Shown: one piece after another, positions 41,566-50,671 of the stretch
How the letters are laid out: every line of letters starts with the position of its first letter
How positions within the stretch are numbered: position 1 is the first letter of the stretch
The notes under the pieces: generated by a model
What the model saw: only the letters and a program-made list of their open reading frames with translations
What the model was told of the DNA's origin: nothing
The model's database searches: none
From: an uncultured Aquimarina sp.
Lineage (GTDB): Bacteria > Bacteroidota > Bacteroidia > Flavobacteriales > Flavobacteriaceae
Assembly: GCA_947498785.1 (NCBI GenBank)
Contig: CANMLS010000033.1
Span: 1 to 64,000, forward strand
Reading direction: 5' to 3'
DNA: 64,000 bases
Program-made: the position numbers and the translations under genes

Positions 41566-42773
41566 ACTATGATGTAATAATTGTCGGCGGGGGTGCAGCA
41601 GGTTTTTTTACAGCGATTAATGTAGCAGAGCATAATCCAGAATTAAAAATTGCCATTTTAGAACGAGGTAAAGATGTACTTTCTAAAGTACGTGTGTCTG
41701 GTGGTGGACGATGCAATGTGACCCATGCAGAATTTATTCCTAACGAACTTACCAAGAACTATCCAAGAGGTGAAAAGGAACTTAAAGGACCTTTTCACAC
41801 CTTTATGACAGGTGATACCATGGATTGGTTTGATCGTCGTGGAGTGGCTCTTAAAATTGAAGAAGATGGAAGAATATTCCCAGTTTCAGATTCTTCAGAA
41901 ACGATTATTGATTGTTTTTTATCAGAAACAAAACGATTAGGCATTCAAATTTTTACTGGCCATACCGTTAAACACTTTGATCAAATAGAAGAAGGATGGG
42001 CAATTGAAACAAATAAGGAAAAATTTATTACTAGTAAGCTTATGATTGCAACGGGTAGCAATCCCAAAATCTGGAAAATCCTACAGGATTTAGGACATAA
42101 AACAGTAGATGCCGTTCCTTCATTGTTTACCTTTAATATTAAAGATTCGAGAATTAAAGCCTTACCAGGAGTTGTAACAAATGCATCAGTACAAGTAAAG
42201 CATTCAAAACTATCGAGTGAAGGACCATTATTGATTACACATTGGGGTATGAGTGGCCCTGCAATATTAAAACTCTCGGCTTGGGGAGCAATCGAACTCA
42301 ATAAAAATCAGTATAATTTTGAAATTATTGTCAATTGGCTTCAGCATTATACTCAGGAAGAAGTTTTAGAAATGCTTAAAGAACTAAAGGGTCAATATCC
42401 AAAACAACAGTTGTATACTTATGCTCAGTTTGAATTGCCAAAAAGACTTTGGCAGAGTATAGTTCTAGCCTCCGGAATCCAAAGTGATACTCGTTGGGCC
42501 GATGCAAATAAAACCCAATTTAGAGTACTTTCAGAACAATTGACCAGAGGGATTTTTAGAGTAAAAGGAAAAAGCACATTTAAAGAAGAATTTGTAACTG
42601 CTGGAGGGATTGATCTTAAAGAGGTAAATTTTAAAACCTATGAGAGTAAGAAATATCAGAATTTATATTTTGCAGGAGAAGTACTCAATATAGATGCAAT
42701 AACAGGAGGATTCAATTTTCAGAATGCATGGACAGGAGCTTTTATTGCTGCAAAAGCAATAACCTCTAAATAA
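41562..42773 (+). CDS. BaiN/HI0933-type flavoprotein oxidoreductase
   Basis: A 403-residue FAD protein of the HI0933/YhiN family. The dinucleotide-binding motif is VIIVGGGAAGFFTAINVA, the family signature is VSGGGRCNVTHAE, and the C-terminal FAD motif is LNIDAITGGFNFQNAWTGA. The natural substrate of the family is poorly defined; relatives include a 7-beta-dehydroxylation enzyme. It overlaps the glycerophosphodiesterase gene by 4 bp. The link between the two is probably only co-expression. Confidence 0.88.
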   Translation: MNYDVIIVGGGAAGFFTAINVAEHNPELKIAILERGKDVLSKVRVSGGGRCNVTHAEFIPNELTKNYPRGEKELKGPFHTFMTGDTMDWFDRRGVALKIEEDGRIFPVSDSSETIIDCFLSETKRLGIQIFTGHTVKHFDQIEEGWAIETNKEKFITSKLMIATGSNPKIWKILQDLGHKTVDAVPSLFTFNIKDSRIKALPGVVTNASVQVKHSKLSSEGPLLITHWGMSGPAILKLSAWGAIELNKNQYNFEIIVNWLQHYTQEEVLEMLKELKGQYPKQQLYTYAQFELPKRLWQSIVLASGIQSDTRWADANKTQFRVLSEQLTRGIFRVKGKSTFKEEFVTAGGIDLKEVNFKTYESKKYQNLYFAGEVLNIDAITGGFNFQNAWTGAFIAAKAITSK

Positions 42774-42830
42774 TTAAGCATATACATCCTGAACCTGTCC
42801 AAAGGGAAATGAACTTAATACAATAAAGTA

Positions 42831-43388
42831 ATGAAAACATATATCGCACTACTTAGAGGAATAAATGTCAGTGGACAGAAAAAAATTATAATGACTGATC
42901 TTAAAACCATGTTCGAAGAATTAGGGTGTATATCGGTAAGGACATATATCCAAAGTGGAAATGTTATTTTTCGAGATGAAAAAGATACAGAGACATTGAC
43001 TAATATGATTAAAAAAGAAATTTTAACTCAATTTGGTTTTGATGTTCCTGTATTAGTATTGACCCGAGAAGCATTAACCTCGATTTATAAAAATAACCCA
43101 TTTTTGAAACGGCTGAAAACTAAAGAAATCGAAGAGAAGAAAATGTATTTTACCTTGCTTTCTAAAACACCAGATGTTAAGAATATAGAAGATTTGAAAG
43201 AGACCACATCACGTTCAGAAAATGAAGAATTTGTGATCACACAAGATGCCGTGTATTTTTATGCTGCCAATGGATACGGTAGAACAAAATTGAGCAATAA
43301 TTTTTTTGAAAAAAAACTAAAATCAACAGCAACTACCAGAAATCTAAAAACAATAAATAAGCTATTGGAATTAAGCAAATTGGATTAA
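42831..43388 (+). CDS. DUF1697 family protein
   Basis: A 185-residue soluble protein matching DUF1697 across its whole length: start YIALLRGINVSGQKKIIMTDL, then YIQSGNVIF and the C-terminal TTRNLKTINKLLEL. The family has a ferredoxin-like fold with no established function. It is preceded by a short dispersed-repeat-like stretch (about 42786-42806). Confidence 0.88.
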   Translation: MKTYIALLRGINVSGQKKIIMTDLKTMFEELGCISVRTYIQSGNVIFRDEKDTETLTNMIKKEILTQFGFDVPVLVLTREALTSIYKNNPFLKRLKTKEIEEKKMYFTLLSKTPDVKNIEDLKETTSRSENEEFVITQDAVYFYAANGYGRTKLSNNFFEKKLKSTATTRNLKTINKLLELSKLD

Positions 43389-43464
43389 AATCAAAGACGT
43401 TATTACTTGCTGTTTTCTGTAATTTTTTGTATATTAATAGGGTTTAACTAACACCTTGTTACCT

Positions 43465-44253
43465 ATGAAAAAAATGATACTCTCCCTTACCTTAATATTT
43501 TTGTTCTGTGGTATTGACCATGGATATGCTTTTAACGAAAGAGATCCCATAAAAAAATTATTGATGGACTATATCAATAAAATGAATGCATTAACACAAG
43601 GAACTCAAAAAGAAGATGTTCTAGGTTTATATGATGAAAAATACAGAGGAAATACGGTATACGTAAATTTATCTGGAGCCTTAGTGAGAAAAAATTATGA
43701 AAAAGAAGACATTGCTTCTCAATTAGACGATATTATTAATGATAATAATTACAGGTTTAAACTGATCATAGAAAAAGTAGTATTTCAAAACCAAAAAGAA
43801 AGAGCAGGTACCATATCTGCCGTGATCAATTTTGAGTCTTACATAGATAAAAAGATTGCAGAAAAAGGCACCATATTAATGGATGTAGTTGGAATACGTG
43901 TCAAGGGTGGTTGGAAAATTGTTCAAAACAACATGGTTAGGGTTTCAGAAGCAAAAGATATTGGAGAATGTGTTTGTTATGTTTATGAAAAAGGAACTAC
44001 AAAGTTTGTTACAGAAATATATTTTCCGTCTGGATTAGAATACAGTCAGAATCTAGGAGCTTTTCAAGTAACTACCAAAAACAATAAACGTATTATTAAA
44101 TCAGACAATAATGAATTTTATTGGAATAGAGAAACTGGAAAACTTACCTTAAAAGGAGAACAAATAGGAGAAGCAAATGAATCCAAAAAGGCATTAGAAT
44201 TTGTGCTGAAAGACTTATACAAAGAATCTTGTGTGAATATTGTATTCAACTAA
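43465..44253 (+). CDS. Secreted protein of unknown function
   Basis: A 262-residue protein from the ATG at 43465. A TTG at 43456 would add three residues and is less likely. It has an N-terminal Sec signal (MILSLTLIFLFCGIDHGYA). The first half (IKKLLMDYINKMNALTQG, then GWKIVQNN) has the look of an NTF2/SnoaL-like domain, and the second half is beta-rich and unrecognised. It stands alone, followed by an inverted-repeat element. Confidence 0.65.
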   Translation: MKKMILSLTLIFLFCGIDHGYAFNERDPIKKLLMDYINKMNALTQGTQKEDVLGLYDEKYRGNTVYVNLSGALVRKNYEKEDIASQLDDIINDNNYRFKLIIEKVVFQNQKERAGTISAVINFESYIDKKIAEKGTILMDVVGIRVKGGWKIVQNNMVRVSEAKDIGECVCYVYEKGTTKFVTEIYFPSGLEYSQNLGAFQVTTKNNKRIIKSDNNEFYWNRETGKLTLKGEQIGEANESKKALEFVLKDLYKESCVNIVFN

Positions 44254-44298
44254 AGTAATACATTAAATTATACATTTTTTTAACAAAAATCCGTCAAA

Positions 44299-44405
44299 AC
44301 GAGTGTTTTGCGTTTAGGAGCAGTGTATCGAGAATAAGATTGTTGACTAAAAAAAACTGTTCTCGATACATTTTGTCTTCATTTCATTACGACAAAACAC
44401 TCGAA
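44299..44405. repeat. Nested inverted repeat (dispersed flavobacterial type)
   Basis: The outer arms CGAGTGTTTTG (about 44300-44311) and CAAAACACTCG (about 44393-44403) enclose the inner arms TGTATCGAGAA and TTCTCGATACA. The layout resembles the CTCGA-containing dispersed repeats common in flavobacterial genomes. A single arm with similar flanks occurs at 4143-4213. It separates the convergent genes at 43465 and 44471 and may terminate both. Confidence 0.6.
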
Positions 44406-44470
44406 TGGACGCTTTTTTCTAGTATTCTTCTTAAATGCACAATAGGGTATATAATTATGCTTCTAAACTT

Positions 44471-45040
44471 CTAAATAATGGTTTGATCCTTTAAGAAACC
44501 TCTCCAGGAAATTTCGATAGCCTGATTGATGTGTTTTTCCTGAAGATTAACCTGCTCGTTTTCGTGAATTTTTACAAGAGATACAACATTGCCAAAGAAT
44601 AACTCTTCCATAACCAGAGTATTGTAAGATTTAAAAACCTTGCGTTTTATACCTGTTTTAAAATAACTTTCTATTTCATTATAATATTGTCTCGCTTTAT
44701 CTTTTAGGGATTGAGGAATTTCTGGAGAACGCGCAATTTGTTCAGAGAATATAAAAGCAAGTGGATTATTGACAAAATAATAAAACAGATTAAGCCACAT
44801 TACTGTAAATTGTTTTTTAATGTCATCCTCTGGAGTATTTCTCATGACAACTGTACCAAAATCCTGAGTAAGCATCAAATAAAGTTCTGTTATAATCTCT
44901 TCTTTATTCTTAAAATGATGATATACCGTTCCGTTAGCCACACCTGATTCTTTAATAATTTGAGAAAGAGAAGTGGCATTTATGCCTTGTTTAGTTATTA
45001 ATTCTAGAGTAGTCTGTAGGACTATTGCTTTTTTACTCAT
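44471..45040 (-). CDS. TetR-family transcriptional regulator
   Basis: A 189-residue repressor-type protein. The N-terminal HTH is ATSLSQIIKESGVANGTVYHHFKNKEE, typical of TetR/AcrR, and the rest is a helical ligand-binding domain. It lies 25 bp downstream of the TspO gene on the same strand, so they are co-transcribed. It may control that unit in response to a small hydrophobic ligand, which is unknown. Confidence 0.9.
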   Translation of the reverse strand: MSKKAIVLQTTLELITKQGINATSLSQIIKESGVANGTVYHHFKNKEEIITELYLMLTQDFGTVVMRNTPEDDIKKQFTVMWLNLFYYFVNNPLAFIFSEQIARSPEIPQSLKDKARQYYNEIESYFKTGIKRKVFKSYNTLVMEELFFGNVVSLVKIHENEQVNLQEKHINQAIEISWRGFLKDQTII

Positions 45041-45065
45041 AAAATGATATTCCTTATTCCTTATT

Positions 45066-45539
45066 TTAATTTAGTTGCCATATGCCAAAATTTAATGTGG
45101 TCGCAAAAGCAACCCAAACAACGTAAGGGATAAGTAGGTAGGCGGCGGTAGAATTTACTACTGTAAACCATTTAATGGTAAACAGTAATAGGATAAATAG
45201 GGCTATAATATCCAATAATGCAATTAATGGATTTTGTAATCCAAAGAAAAAAATAAACCATGCAGCATTAAGTAACAATTGAAACCCAAAATGGTATAAC
45301 GCAATTTTTACCCATTTATGATAAAAACCTTTACTCCAAACAATTCCTGCTGAAATACCCATCATAATATAGAGTATAATCCACACGGGTCCAAAAATCC
45401 AATTTGGAGGAGTGAAAGAAGGTTTGTTTAAAGTTATATACCAAGTGTCAATTGAAGTTTGCATAGCAATACTACTCAAAAATCCAATAAAAACACATAA
45501 TAATATAGAAATACTAATACGAAATAACTTTTTTTTCAT
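45066..45539 (-). CDS. TspO/MBR family membrane protein
   Basis: A 157-residue protein with five transmembrane helices, the TspO hallmark. Conserved segments are WYITLNKPSFTPPNWIFGPVW, given here as LNKPSFTPPNW and FGPVWIILY, then NAAWFIFFFG and a final NFGIWQLN. TspO proteins bind tetrapyrroles and sterol-like ligands. It is first in a two-gene unit with the TetR regulator and divergent from the mevalonate genes. Confidence 0.92.
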   Translation of the reverse strand: MKKKLFRISISILLCVFIGFLSSIAMQTSIDTWYITLNKPSFTPPNWIFGPVWIILYIMMGISAGIVWSKGFYHKWVKIALYHFGFQLLLNAAWFIFFFGLQNPLIALLDIIALFILLLFTIKWFTVVNSTAAYLLIPYVVWVAFATTLNFGIWQLN

Positions 45540-45613
45540 TGAAATAAGTTAGTGCAGTACTAAAATAGCAATTTATTTTTACTAGCGATATGGTTTAAAT
45601 ATACTATAGCGCT

Positions 45614-45621
45614 TATCTTTG
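45614..45621 (+). promoter_or_regulatory. -7 promoter box of the mevalonate-pathway operon
   Basis: TATCTTTG matches TAnnTTTG, 20 bp upstream of the diphosphomevalonate decarboxylase start. Confidence 0.6.
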
Positions 45622-45640
45622 TTGAAATTTATTAAATATC

Positions 45641-46732
45641 ATGACAGATTTCCCTGAGTTTGCATCATCCAAAATTTCAGAATTACCAGAAGAAGGAACT
45701 ATAAGTTGCACCTCACCCAGTAATATTGCTCTGATAAAATATTGGGGAAAACGCCCAGTTCAGTTACCAGAGAATGCATCTATTAGTTTTACATTGAATC
45801 ATTGTAAAACAACCACTGTTTTAAAGTATAAAAAACTGGATGATCCCTCAGAAGATTTTGATTTTGATTTTGATTTGATTTTTGAAGGAAAACCAAAACC
45901 AGATTTTAAACCTAAGATTCAAAACTTTTTTGATAGAATTCAAAAATATCTTCTTTTTTTAAAACAGTATAAATTTACTATAGAAACAAGTAATACATTT
46001 CCGCATAGTAGTGGTATCGCTTCTTCAGCTAGTGGAATGAGTGCATTAGCATATTGCTTAATGCAGTTAGAAAGAAAAATAAACTCAGATATTTCTGAAA
46101 CAGAACTTCTTCAAAAAGCTTCATTTTTGGCTCGTTTGGGTTCTGGTAGTGCTTGTAGAAGCATAGAAGGGCCTATAACAGTATGGGGTAAACATGACAA
46201 TATTGAGGGAAGTAGTGATGCATTCGCTATTCGATTTCCTTATACAGTTCATCAAAACTTTGATACATATCAGGATACAATATTATTAATTGATAAAGGA
46301 GAAAAACAGGTCAGTAGTACTGTTGGTCATGATTTAATGCATAGTCATCCTTTTGCAGAAAAAAGATTCGAACAAGCTTCAGGTAATATTTCAAAGTTGA
46401 AGGAGATATTAATATCTGGTGATATCGATACTTTTATAGAAGTAGTAGAAAGCGAAGCCCTAACATTGCATGCCATGATGATGACTTCATTACCTTATTT
46501 TATATTAATGAAACCTAATACTTTATCTGTAATTCATAAGATTTGGGAATATCGAAAATCAACAGGGTCTAAGGTTTGTTTTACATTGGATGCAGGAGCA
46601 AATGTGCATGTTTTGTATCCAAACACTGAAAAAAATCAAGTTTTAGATTTCATAATCAAAGAGTTAGTTGTTTATTGTCAGAATGGTCAGTATATTTGTG
46701 ACAAAATAGGATGGGGAGCAAAAATAGTGTAA
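45641..46732 (+). CDS. mvaD: Diphosphomevalonate decarboxylase
   Basis: A 363-residue GHMP-superfamily enzyme. N-terminal signature SPSNIALIKYWGKR, phosphate-binding loop SSGIASSASGMSAL, GSACRSIEGP, and the catalytic Asp in TLDAGANVHVLYP. It converts mevalonate-5-diphosphate to isopentenyl diphosphate with ATP. It is first in a run of isoprenoid genes (mevalonate kinase and a UbiA prenyltransferase follow on the same strand). Confidence 0.95.
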   Translation: MTDFPEFASSKISELPEEGTISCTSPSNIALIKYWGKRPVQLPENASISFTLNHCKTTTVLKYKKLDDPSEDFDFDFDLIFEGKPKPDFKPKIQNFFDRIQKYLLFLKQYKFTIETSNTFPHSSGIASSASGMSALAYCLMQLERKINSDISETELLQKASFLARLGSGSACRSIEGPITVWGKHDNIEGSSDAFAIRFPYTVHQNFDTYQDTILLIDKGEKQVSSTVGHDLMHSHPFAEKRFEQASGNISKLKEILISGDIDTFIEVVESEALTLHAMMMTSLPYFILMKPNTLSVIHKIWEYRKSTGSKVCFTLDAGANVHVLYPNTEKNQVLDFIIKELVVYCQNGQYICDKIGWGAKIV

Positions 46733-46870
46733 CTTTATCCTAATATCAGGGGGCAAACATTGATAAAACTCATTTATACATCATCTATTTGGTCATTATC
46801 GTTGAAAAGGTTTCAATGAAATGTAGAATAGTAGAATTTTTTGATAAATGAAAAACAATAAGAAAAACGG

Positions 46871-47806
46871 ATGAAAGGACCATTATTTTATTCTAAAATA
46901 CTTTTATTTGGAGAGTATGGTATTATTAAGGACTCAAAAGGTCTTTCTATACCATATAATTTTTTTAAAGGAGCACTAAAGGTGTCTGAAACACCTGATC
47001 AAGAAGCGATTCAATCTAATATACATCTTAAAAGCTTTGCAACCTATCTTGAAGGAGTTCAAGATCAGGGAGTAGTAAAGTTTGATTTCGAAAAACTTTA
47101 TGCAGATATTAATTCTGGGATGTATTTTGATAGTAGTATCCCTCAGGGATATGGTGTGGGAAGTAGTGGAGCTTTGGTAGCTGCGATTTATGATAAATAT
47201 GCAGAAGATAAAATCACAGTTTTAGAGAATCTTACTCGTGATAAACTATTAAAACTAAAAGCCATTTTTGGACTTATGGAGTCTTTTTTTCATGGAAAAA
47301 GCTCTGGTTTAGATCCCTTAAATAGCTATCTAAGTTTACCAATCCTTATTCATTCTAAGGATGATATAGAACCAGCAGGAATTCCTTCACAAAGTACCGT
47401 AGACAAAAAAGGAGCGGTTTTCTTATTAGATAGTGGTATTGTTGGTGAGACAGCTCCTATGGTAAATATTTTTATGGAGAGTATGAAACAAGAAGGTTTT
47501 CGCAATATGCTAAAAACACAGTTTGTTAAATATACAGATGCCTGTGTTGATGATTTCCTTAAAGGAGATGTTAAGTCTTTATTCTCGAATATAAAAGAAC
47601 TCTCGCATGTAGTTTTGCATAACTTCAAGCCGATGATTCCTAAGCAATTCCATAAACTATGGCAGCATGGAATAGAAACTAATGATTATTATCTTAAATT
47701 ATGCGGCTCTGGAGGAGGAGGTTATATTTTAGGATTTACTCAGGATTTTGATAAAGCACAAGCCTCACTTAAGGATTATAAGTTAGAAGTAGTTTACAAT
47801 TTTTAA
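46871..47806 (+). CDS. mvk: Mevalonate kinase-like GHMP kinase
   Basis: A 311-residue GHMP kinase. It starts YSKILLFGEYGIIKDSKGL, then the ATP loop PQGYGVGSSGALVAAIYD, the segment FFHGKSSGLDPLNSYL with the catalytic Asp, and the third motif KLCGSGGGGYILGF. The genes around it (decarboxylase upstream, prenyltransferase 12 bp downstream) point to mevalonate kinase. Phosphomevalonate kinase cannot be ruled out from motifs alone. It is probably co-transcribed with mvaD despite a 138-bp gap. Confidence 0.85.
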   Translation: MKGPLFYSKILLFGEYGIIKDSKGLSIPYNFFKGALKVSETPDQEAIQSNIHLKSFATYLEGVQDQGVVKFDFEKLYADINSGMYFDSSIPQGYGVGSSGALVAAIYDKYAEDKITVLENLTRDKLLKLKAIFGLMESFFHGKSSGLDPLNSYLSLPILIHSKDDIEPAGIPSQSTVDKKGAVFLLDSGIVGETAPMVNIFMESMKQEGFRNMLKTQFVKYTDACVDDFLKGDVKSLFSNIKELSHVVLHNFKPMIPKQFHKLWQHGIETNDYYLKLCGSGGGGYILGFTQDFDKAQASLKDYKLEVVYNF

Positions 47807-47818
47807 TAAGCATTACCT

Positions 47819-48727
47819 ATGCTTACCAGAAAAGACAAACTCGTATTTCTTAAATTATTGAGTTTATTTTCTATAGTGAGAGGTTACAATATCCTTATCA
47901 TTGTGCTTGCACAATATCTTACTTCAATTTTTATTCTGGCGCCACATATTAGAATTAGAGAGGTTATTTTGGACCCAAATCTCTTTGGTATTGTATTGGC
48001 TTCTGCAGGGGTAATCGCAGCTGGATATATTATCAATAATTTTTATGATAATGAAAAAGACCTCATCAACAGACCGCAGAAAACAATGTTAGATCGATTG
48101 GTGAGTCAACGTACTAGGCTCACAGGGTATTTTGTACTTAATTTTCTCTCGGTGATATGTGCAAGTTATGTTTCGTTTCGAGCGGTGATCTTTTTTTCAT
48201 TATATATTTTTGGAATCTGGTTTTATTCTCATAAGCTCAAAAAATTTCCTATTATCGGCAATATCGTAGCAGCATTATTAGCTATAACTCCATTTTTTGC
48301 AGTATTTATCTATTATAAAAACTTTGACGAAGTTATTTTTGTTCACGCTACATTTTTATTTTTAATGTTGATCATGAGGGAAATGATTAAGGATTTGGGG
48401 AATTTAAGAGGAGATTTTGCAAATAATTATAAAACAATCCCAATTGTATACGGAGAAGTAATTTCAAAAAAAATACTAAGTGTTTTAATTTTAACTTCCT
48501 GGTTTCCTGTTTACTTATTGCTTACCAGATATGAAATTGGATACATGCACCTTTATTTTTATGGATGCATAGTGCTTCTTTTTATTTTTCTTTTGGGAGT
48601 GTGGAGTTCCAAGGGAAGAACACATTATATTTGGTTACAGAATATCTTAAAGCTAATTATTGTCTTAGGAACATTCAGTATCATATTAATTGATGTGAAT
48701 ATAATTCTGGATAAAATTTTATGGTAA
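47819..48727 (+). CDS. UbiA-family prenyltransferase
   Basis: A 302-residue membrane protein with about eight helices. The prenyl-diphosphate motif is NNFYDNEKDLINRP (UbiA type) and the second acidic motif is REMIKDLGNLRGD. It attaches an isoprenoid chain to an acceptor; flavobacterial homologues are often annotated as geranylgeranylglycerol-phosphate geranylgeranyltransferase, but menaquinone-type acceptors are possible. It follows mevalonate kinase by 12 bp. Confidence 0.88.
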   Translation: MLTRKDKLVFLKLLSLFSIVRGYNILIIVLAQYLTSIFILAPHIRIREVILDPNLFGIVLASAGVIAAGYIINNFYDNEKDLINRPQKTMLDRLVSQRTRLTGYFVLNFLSVICASYVSFRAVIFFSLYIFGIWFYSHKLKKFPIIGNIVAALLAITPFFAVFIYYKNFDEVIFVHATFLFLMLIMREMIKDLGNLRGDFANNYKTIPIVYGEVISKKILSVLILTSWFPVYLLLTRYEIGYMHLYFYGCIVLLFIFLLGVWSSKGRTHYIWLQNILKLIIVLGTFSIILIDVNIILDKILW

Positions 48728-48730
48728 AAA

Positions 48731-48762
48731 AAAACAGTTGCCCTCATACAACTGCTTTTTTT
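48731..48762. terminator. Bidirectional terminator after the prenyltransferase gene
   Basis: The stem AACAGTTG/CAACTG(CTT) has a loop CCCTCATA, with A and T runs on both sides, between convergent genes. Confidence 0.8.
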
Positions 48763-48779
48763 ACGATAAGTGGTTAGTT

Positions 48780-49124
48780 TTATACTTGAGGCTTCAGGAT
48801 TTTTAAAGAAATTCTAAATATTTTGCTATTAATATTAGAGATTTTTGAATCTATTTTTTTGTAATTTAATCTTGATTTCACATAGTTTTTCACTATATTT
48901 TCTTTAGTGTCTACAGATAACACTACGATCTCACCTTCACTATTTAAAGTGAATTCAATTTCAGCGTTTAGCGCATCGTTTTCTACAAGAATCTCTGGAC
49001 TTTCTAAAAGCACAGCGATTTGATTTCTTAATTGTTGTGCAGCGTTGGTAGGGTTATCATTAAAAGCAAAAATCTGCGTCGACCCTAATAAGAATGCTAC
49101 TAATAAAATTGTTAACTTTTTCAT
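48780..49124 (-). CDS. Small secreted protein of unknown function
   Basis: A 114-residue protein with a Sec signal (LTILLVAFLLGSTQIFA). The mature part has a helix (AAQQLRNQIAVLLES) followed by beta strands (AEIEFTLNSEGEIVVLSVD, VKSRLNYKKID). The pattern resembles small TonB-C-like or carboxypeptidase-associated folds but is not diagnostic. A single gene convergent with the isoprenoid operon. Confidence 0.7.
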   Translation of the reverse strand: MKKLTILLVAFLLGSTQIFAFNDNPTNAAQQLRNQIAVLLESPEILVENDALNAEIEFTLNSEGEIVVLSVDTKENIVKNYVKSRLNYKKIDSKISNINSKIFRISLKILKPQV

Positions 49125-49665
49125 TTTGTTGTTTTTTAGACTTGAGTATTTAAATGTTATTTTTTTCTAGTTTTACAGGACAAATGTAGTGTCGAATGAT
49201 AATGTATTTGAGCATTTTATTTTACCATAATGTATTGGAATCATTACGATTAGGTAAAAAAGAATACGTTTTAACATAAATTAAACTTTGACGAATAAAT
49301 AGTTTTTATATGTTTACTTTTTAGGAATGAATATGAAATTGAAGATTGGATATAATATCCTCAATGTTTACATTAGAATATTATCAATATTTAGTTTTTG
49401 AAAGGTGTTCTAATGTTAGGTTAATGTTAAGTTAAGGTTTTACAGTAATACCTAAAAACAAATTAATTATCTGTTTATCAGTTTTTTATGAATTAATCAT
49501 TTGTTAATACAAAGTAAGATTTTTATAAAATTTGGAGTAAACAGTTTAAGATGTATAAGCCAGACAGAGTTTTTTTGTAAAATATATAGTATCAATAAGG
49601 GCAAGATACAATCAAAAGAATATAATAGAACGTTAAATACTTCTACAAATAATAAATTTCAACTA
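49125..49665. other. Intergenic region before the nitrilase gene
   Basis: About 540 bp. An open frame continues upstream of the nitrilase ATG to 49501, but its composition (Ser/Lys/Asn-rich, no motif) is not convincing as coding. At about 49410-49440 there are near-repeats (AATGTTAGGTTAATGTTAAGTTAAGG) that could bind a regulator. No RNA gene is recognised. Confidence 0.4.
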
Positions 49666-50622
49666 ATGAAAGATCATTTGTTAACGGTTGCACTCGCTCA
49701 AATCTCTCCGGTTTGGTTAGATAAAACAGCTACAATTAAGAAAATAGAAAACTCAATAGCAGAAGCTGCTTCTCAAAAAGCAGAGCTGGTCATTTTTGGT
49801 GAGTCTTTATTGCCTGGATATCCGTTTTGGGTATCACTAACCGATGGAGCACAATTTAACAGTTCAGTTCAAAAAGAAATTCATGCACATTATGCCCAGA
49901 ATTCGATAATAATAGAAAACGGAGATTTGGATTCTATTTGTGATCTTGCAGAAGAACATAATATTGCTGTTTATTTAGGAATTATAGAAAGACCTTTGGA
50001 TCGAGGAGGCCATAGCTTGTATGCTTCTTTAGTATATATTGATCAAAAAGGAGAAATTAAATCGGTACATCGCAAATTACAACCAACATATGAAGAACGT
50101 TTGACTTGGTCTCCTGGTGATGGTAATGGTCTATTAGTACATCCATTAAAAGAATTTACTGTTGGAGGGTTAAATTGTTGGGAAAATTGGATGCCATTGC
50201 CTAGAGTAGCATTATATGGTCAAGGAGAAAATCTACATATTGCTGTATGGCCCGGAAGTGATTATAATACAAAGGATATTACTCGATTTATTGCCAGAGA
50301 ATCACGTTCTTATGTAATTTCTGTTTCTAGTCTGATGAAAAAAGAAGATTTTCCATCAACGACTCCACATTTGGATGAGATACTAAAGAAAGCTCCAGAT
50401 ATTTTGGGTAATGGTGGTTCATGTATCGCTGGACCTGATGGGGAATGGATATTAGAGCCCGTTATCAATAAGGAAGGTCTTTTGATTGAAACTTTAGATT
50501 TTAATAGAGTATTACAAGAACGTCAGAATTTTGATCCAGTAGGTCATTATTCTAGACCCGATGTTACTCAATTACATGTAAATAGAGAGCGACAAAGTAC
50601 AGTTCGTTTCGACAAGGAATAA
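49666..50622 (+). CDS. Nitrilase-family carbon-nitrogen hydrolase
   Basis: A 318-residue enzyme from the ATG at 49666, which begins the conserved sequence (LLTVALAQISPVWLDK). The catalytic triad is visible: Glu in FGESLLPGYP, Lys in HRKLQPTYEE and Cys in GLNCWENWMP. The CWENWMP pattern and the length match true nitrilases, which hydrolyse nitriles to carboxylic acids, rather than cytosolic amidases. The substrate is unknown. A single gene. Confidence 0.9.
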   Translation: MKDHLLTVALAQISPVWLDKTATIKKIENSIAEAASQKAELVIFGESLLPGYPFWVSLTDGAQFNSSVQKEIHAHYAQNSIIIENGDLDSICDLAEEHNIAVYLGIIERPLDRGGHSLYASLVYIDQKGEIKSVHRKLQPTYEERLTWSPGDGNGLLVHPLKEFTVGGLNCWENWMPLPRVALYGQGENLHIAVWPGSDYNTKDITRFIARESRSYVISVSSLMKKEDFPSTTPHLDEILKKAPDILGNGGSCIAGPDGEWILEPVINKEGLLIETLDFNRVLQERQNFDPVGHYSRPDVTQLHVNRERQSTVRFDKE

Positions 50623-50647
50623 ATGTTAAACCTATGCTTTAAAGAAT

Positions 50648-50655
50648 TATCTTTG
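50648..50655 (+). promoter_or_regulatory. -7 promoter box of the pseudouridine synthase gene
   Basis: TATCTTTG matches TAnnTTTG, 17 bp upstream of the start, so the 5' leader is very short. Confidence 0.55.
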
Positions 50656-50671
50656 CACAAAATTTTAAGAT

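Noticed and set aside
42786..42806. TCCTGAACCTGTCCAAAGGGA before the DUF1697 gene
   Set aside because: It resembles a common flavobacterial dispersed motif (CCTGAACCTGTCGAAGGG) but is a short single copy here, so its origin cannot be settled.
49501..49665. Upstream extension of the nitrilase frame
   Set aside because: The conserved protein begins at the ATG at 49666. The 55 upstream codons have no family similarity and would need a non-ATG start.
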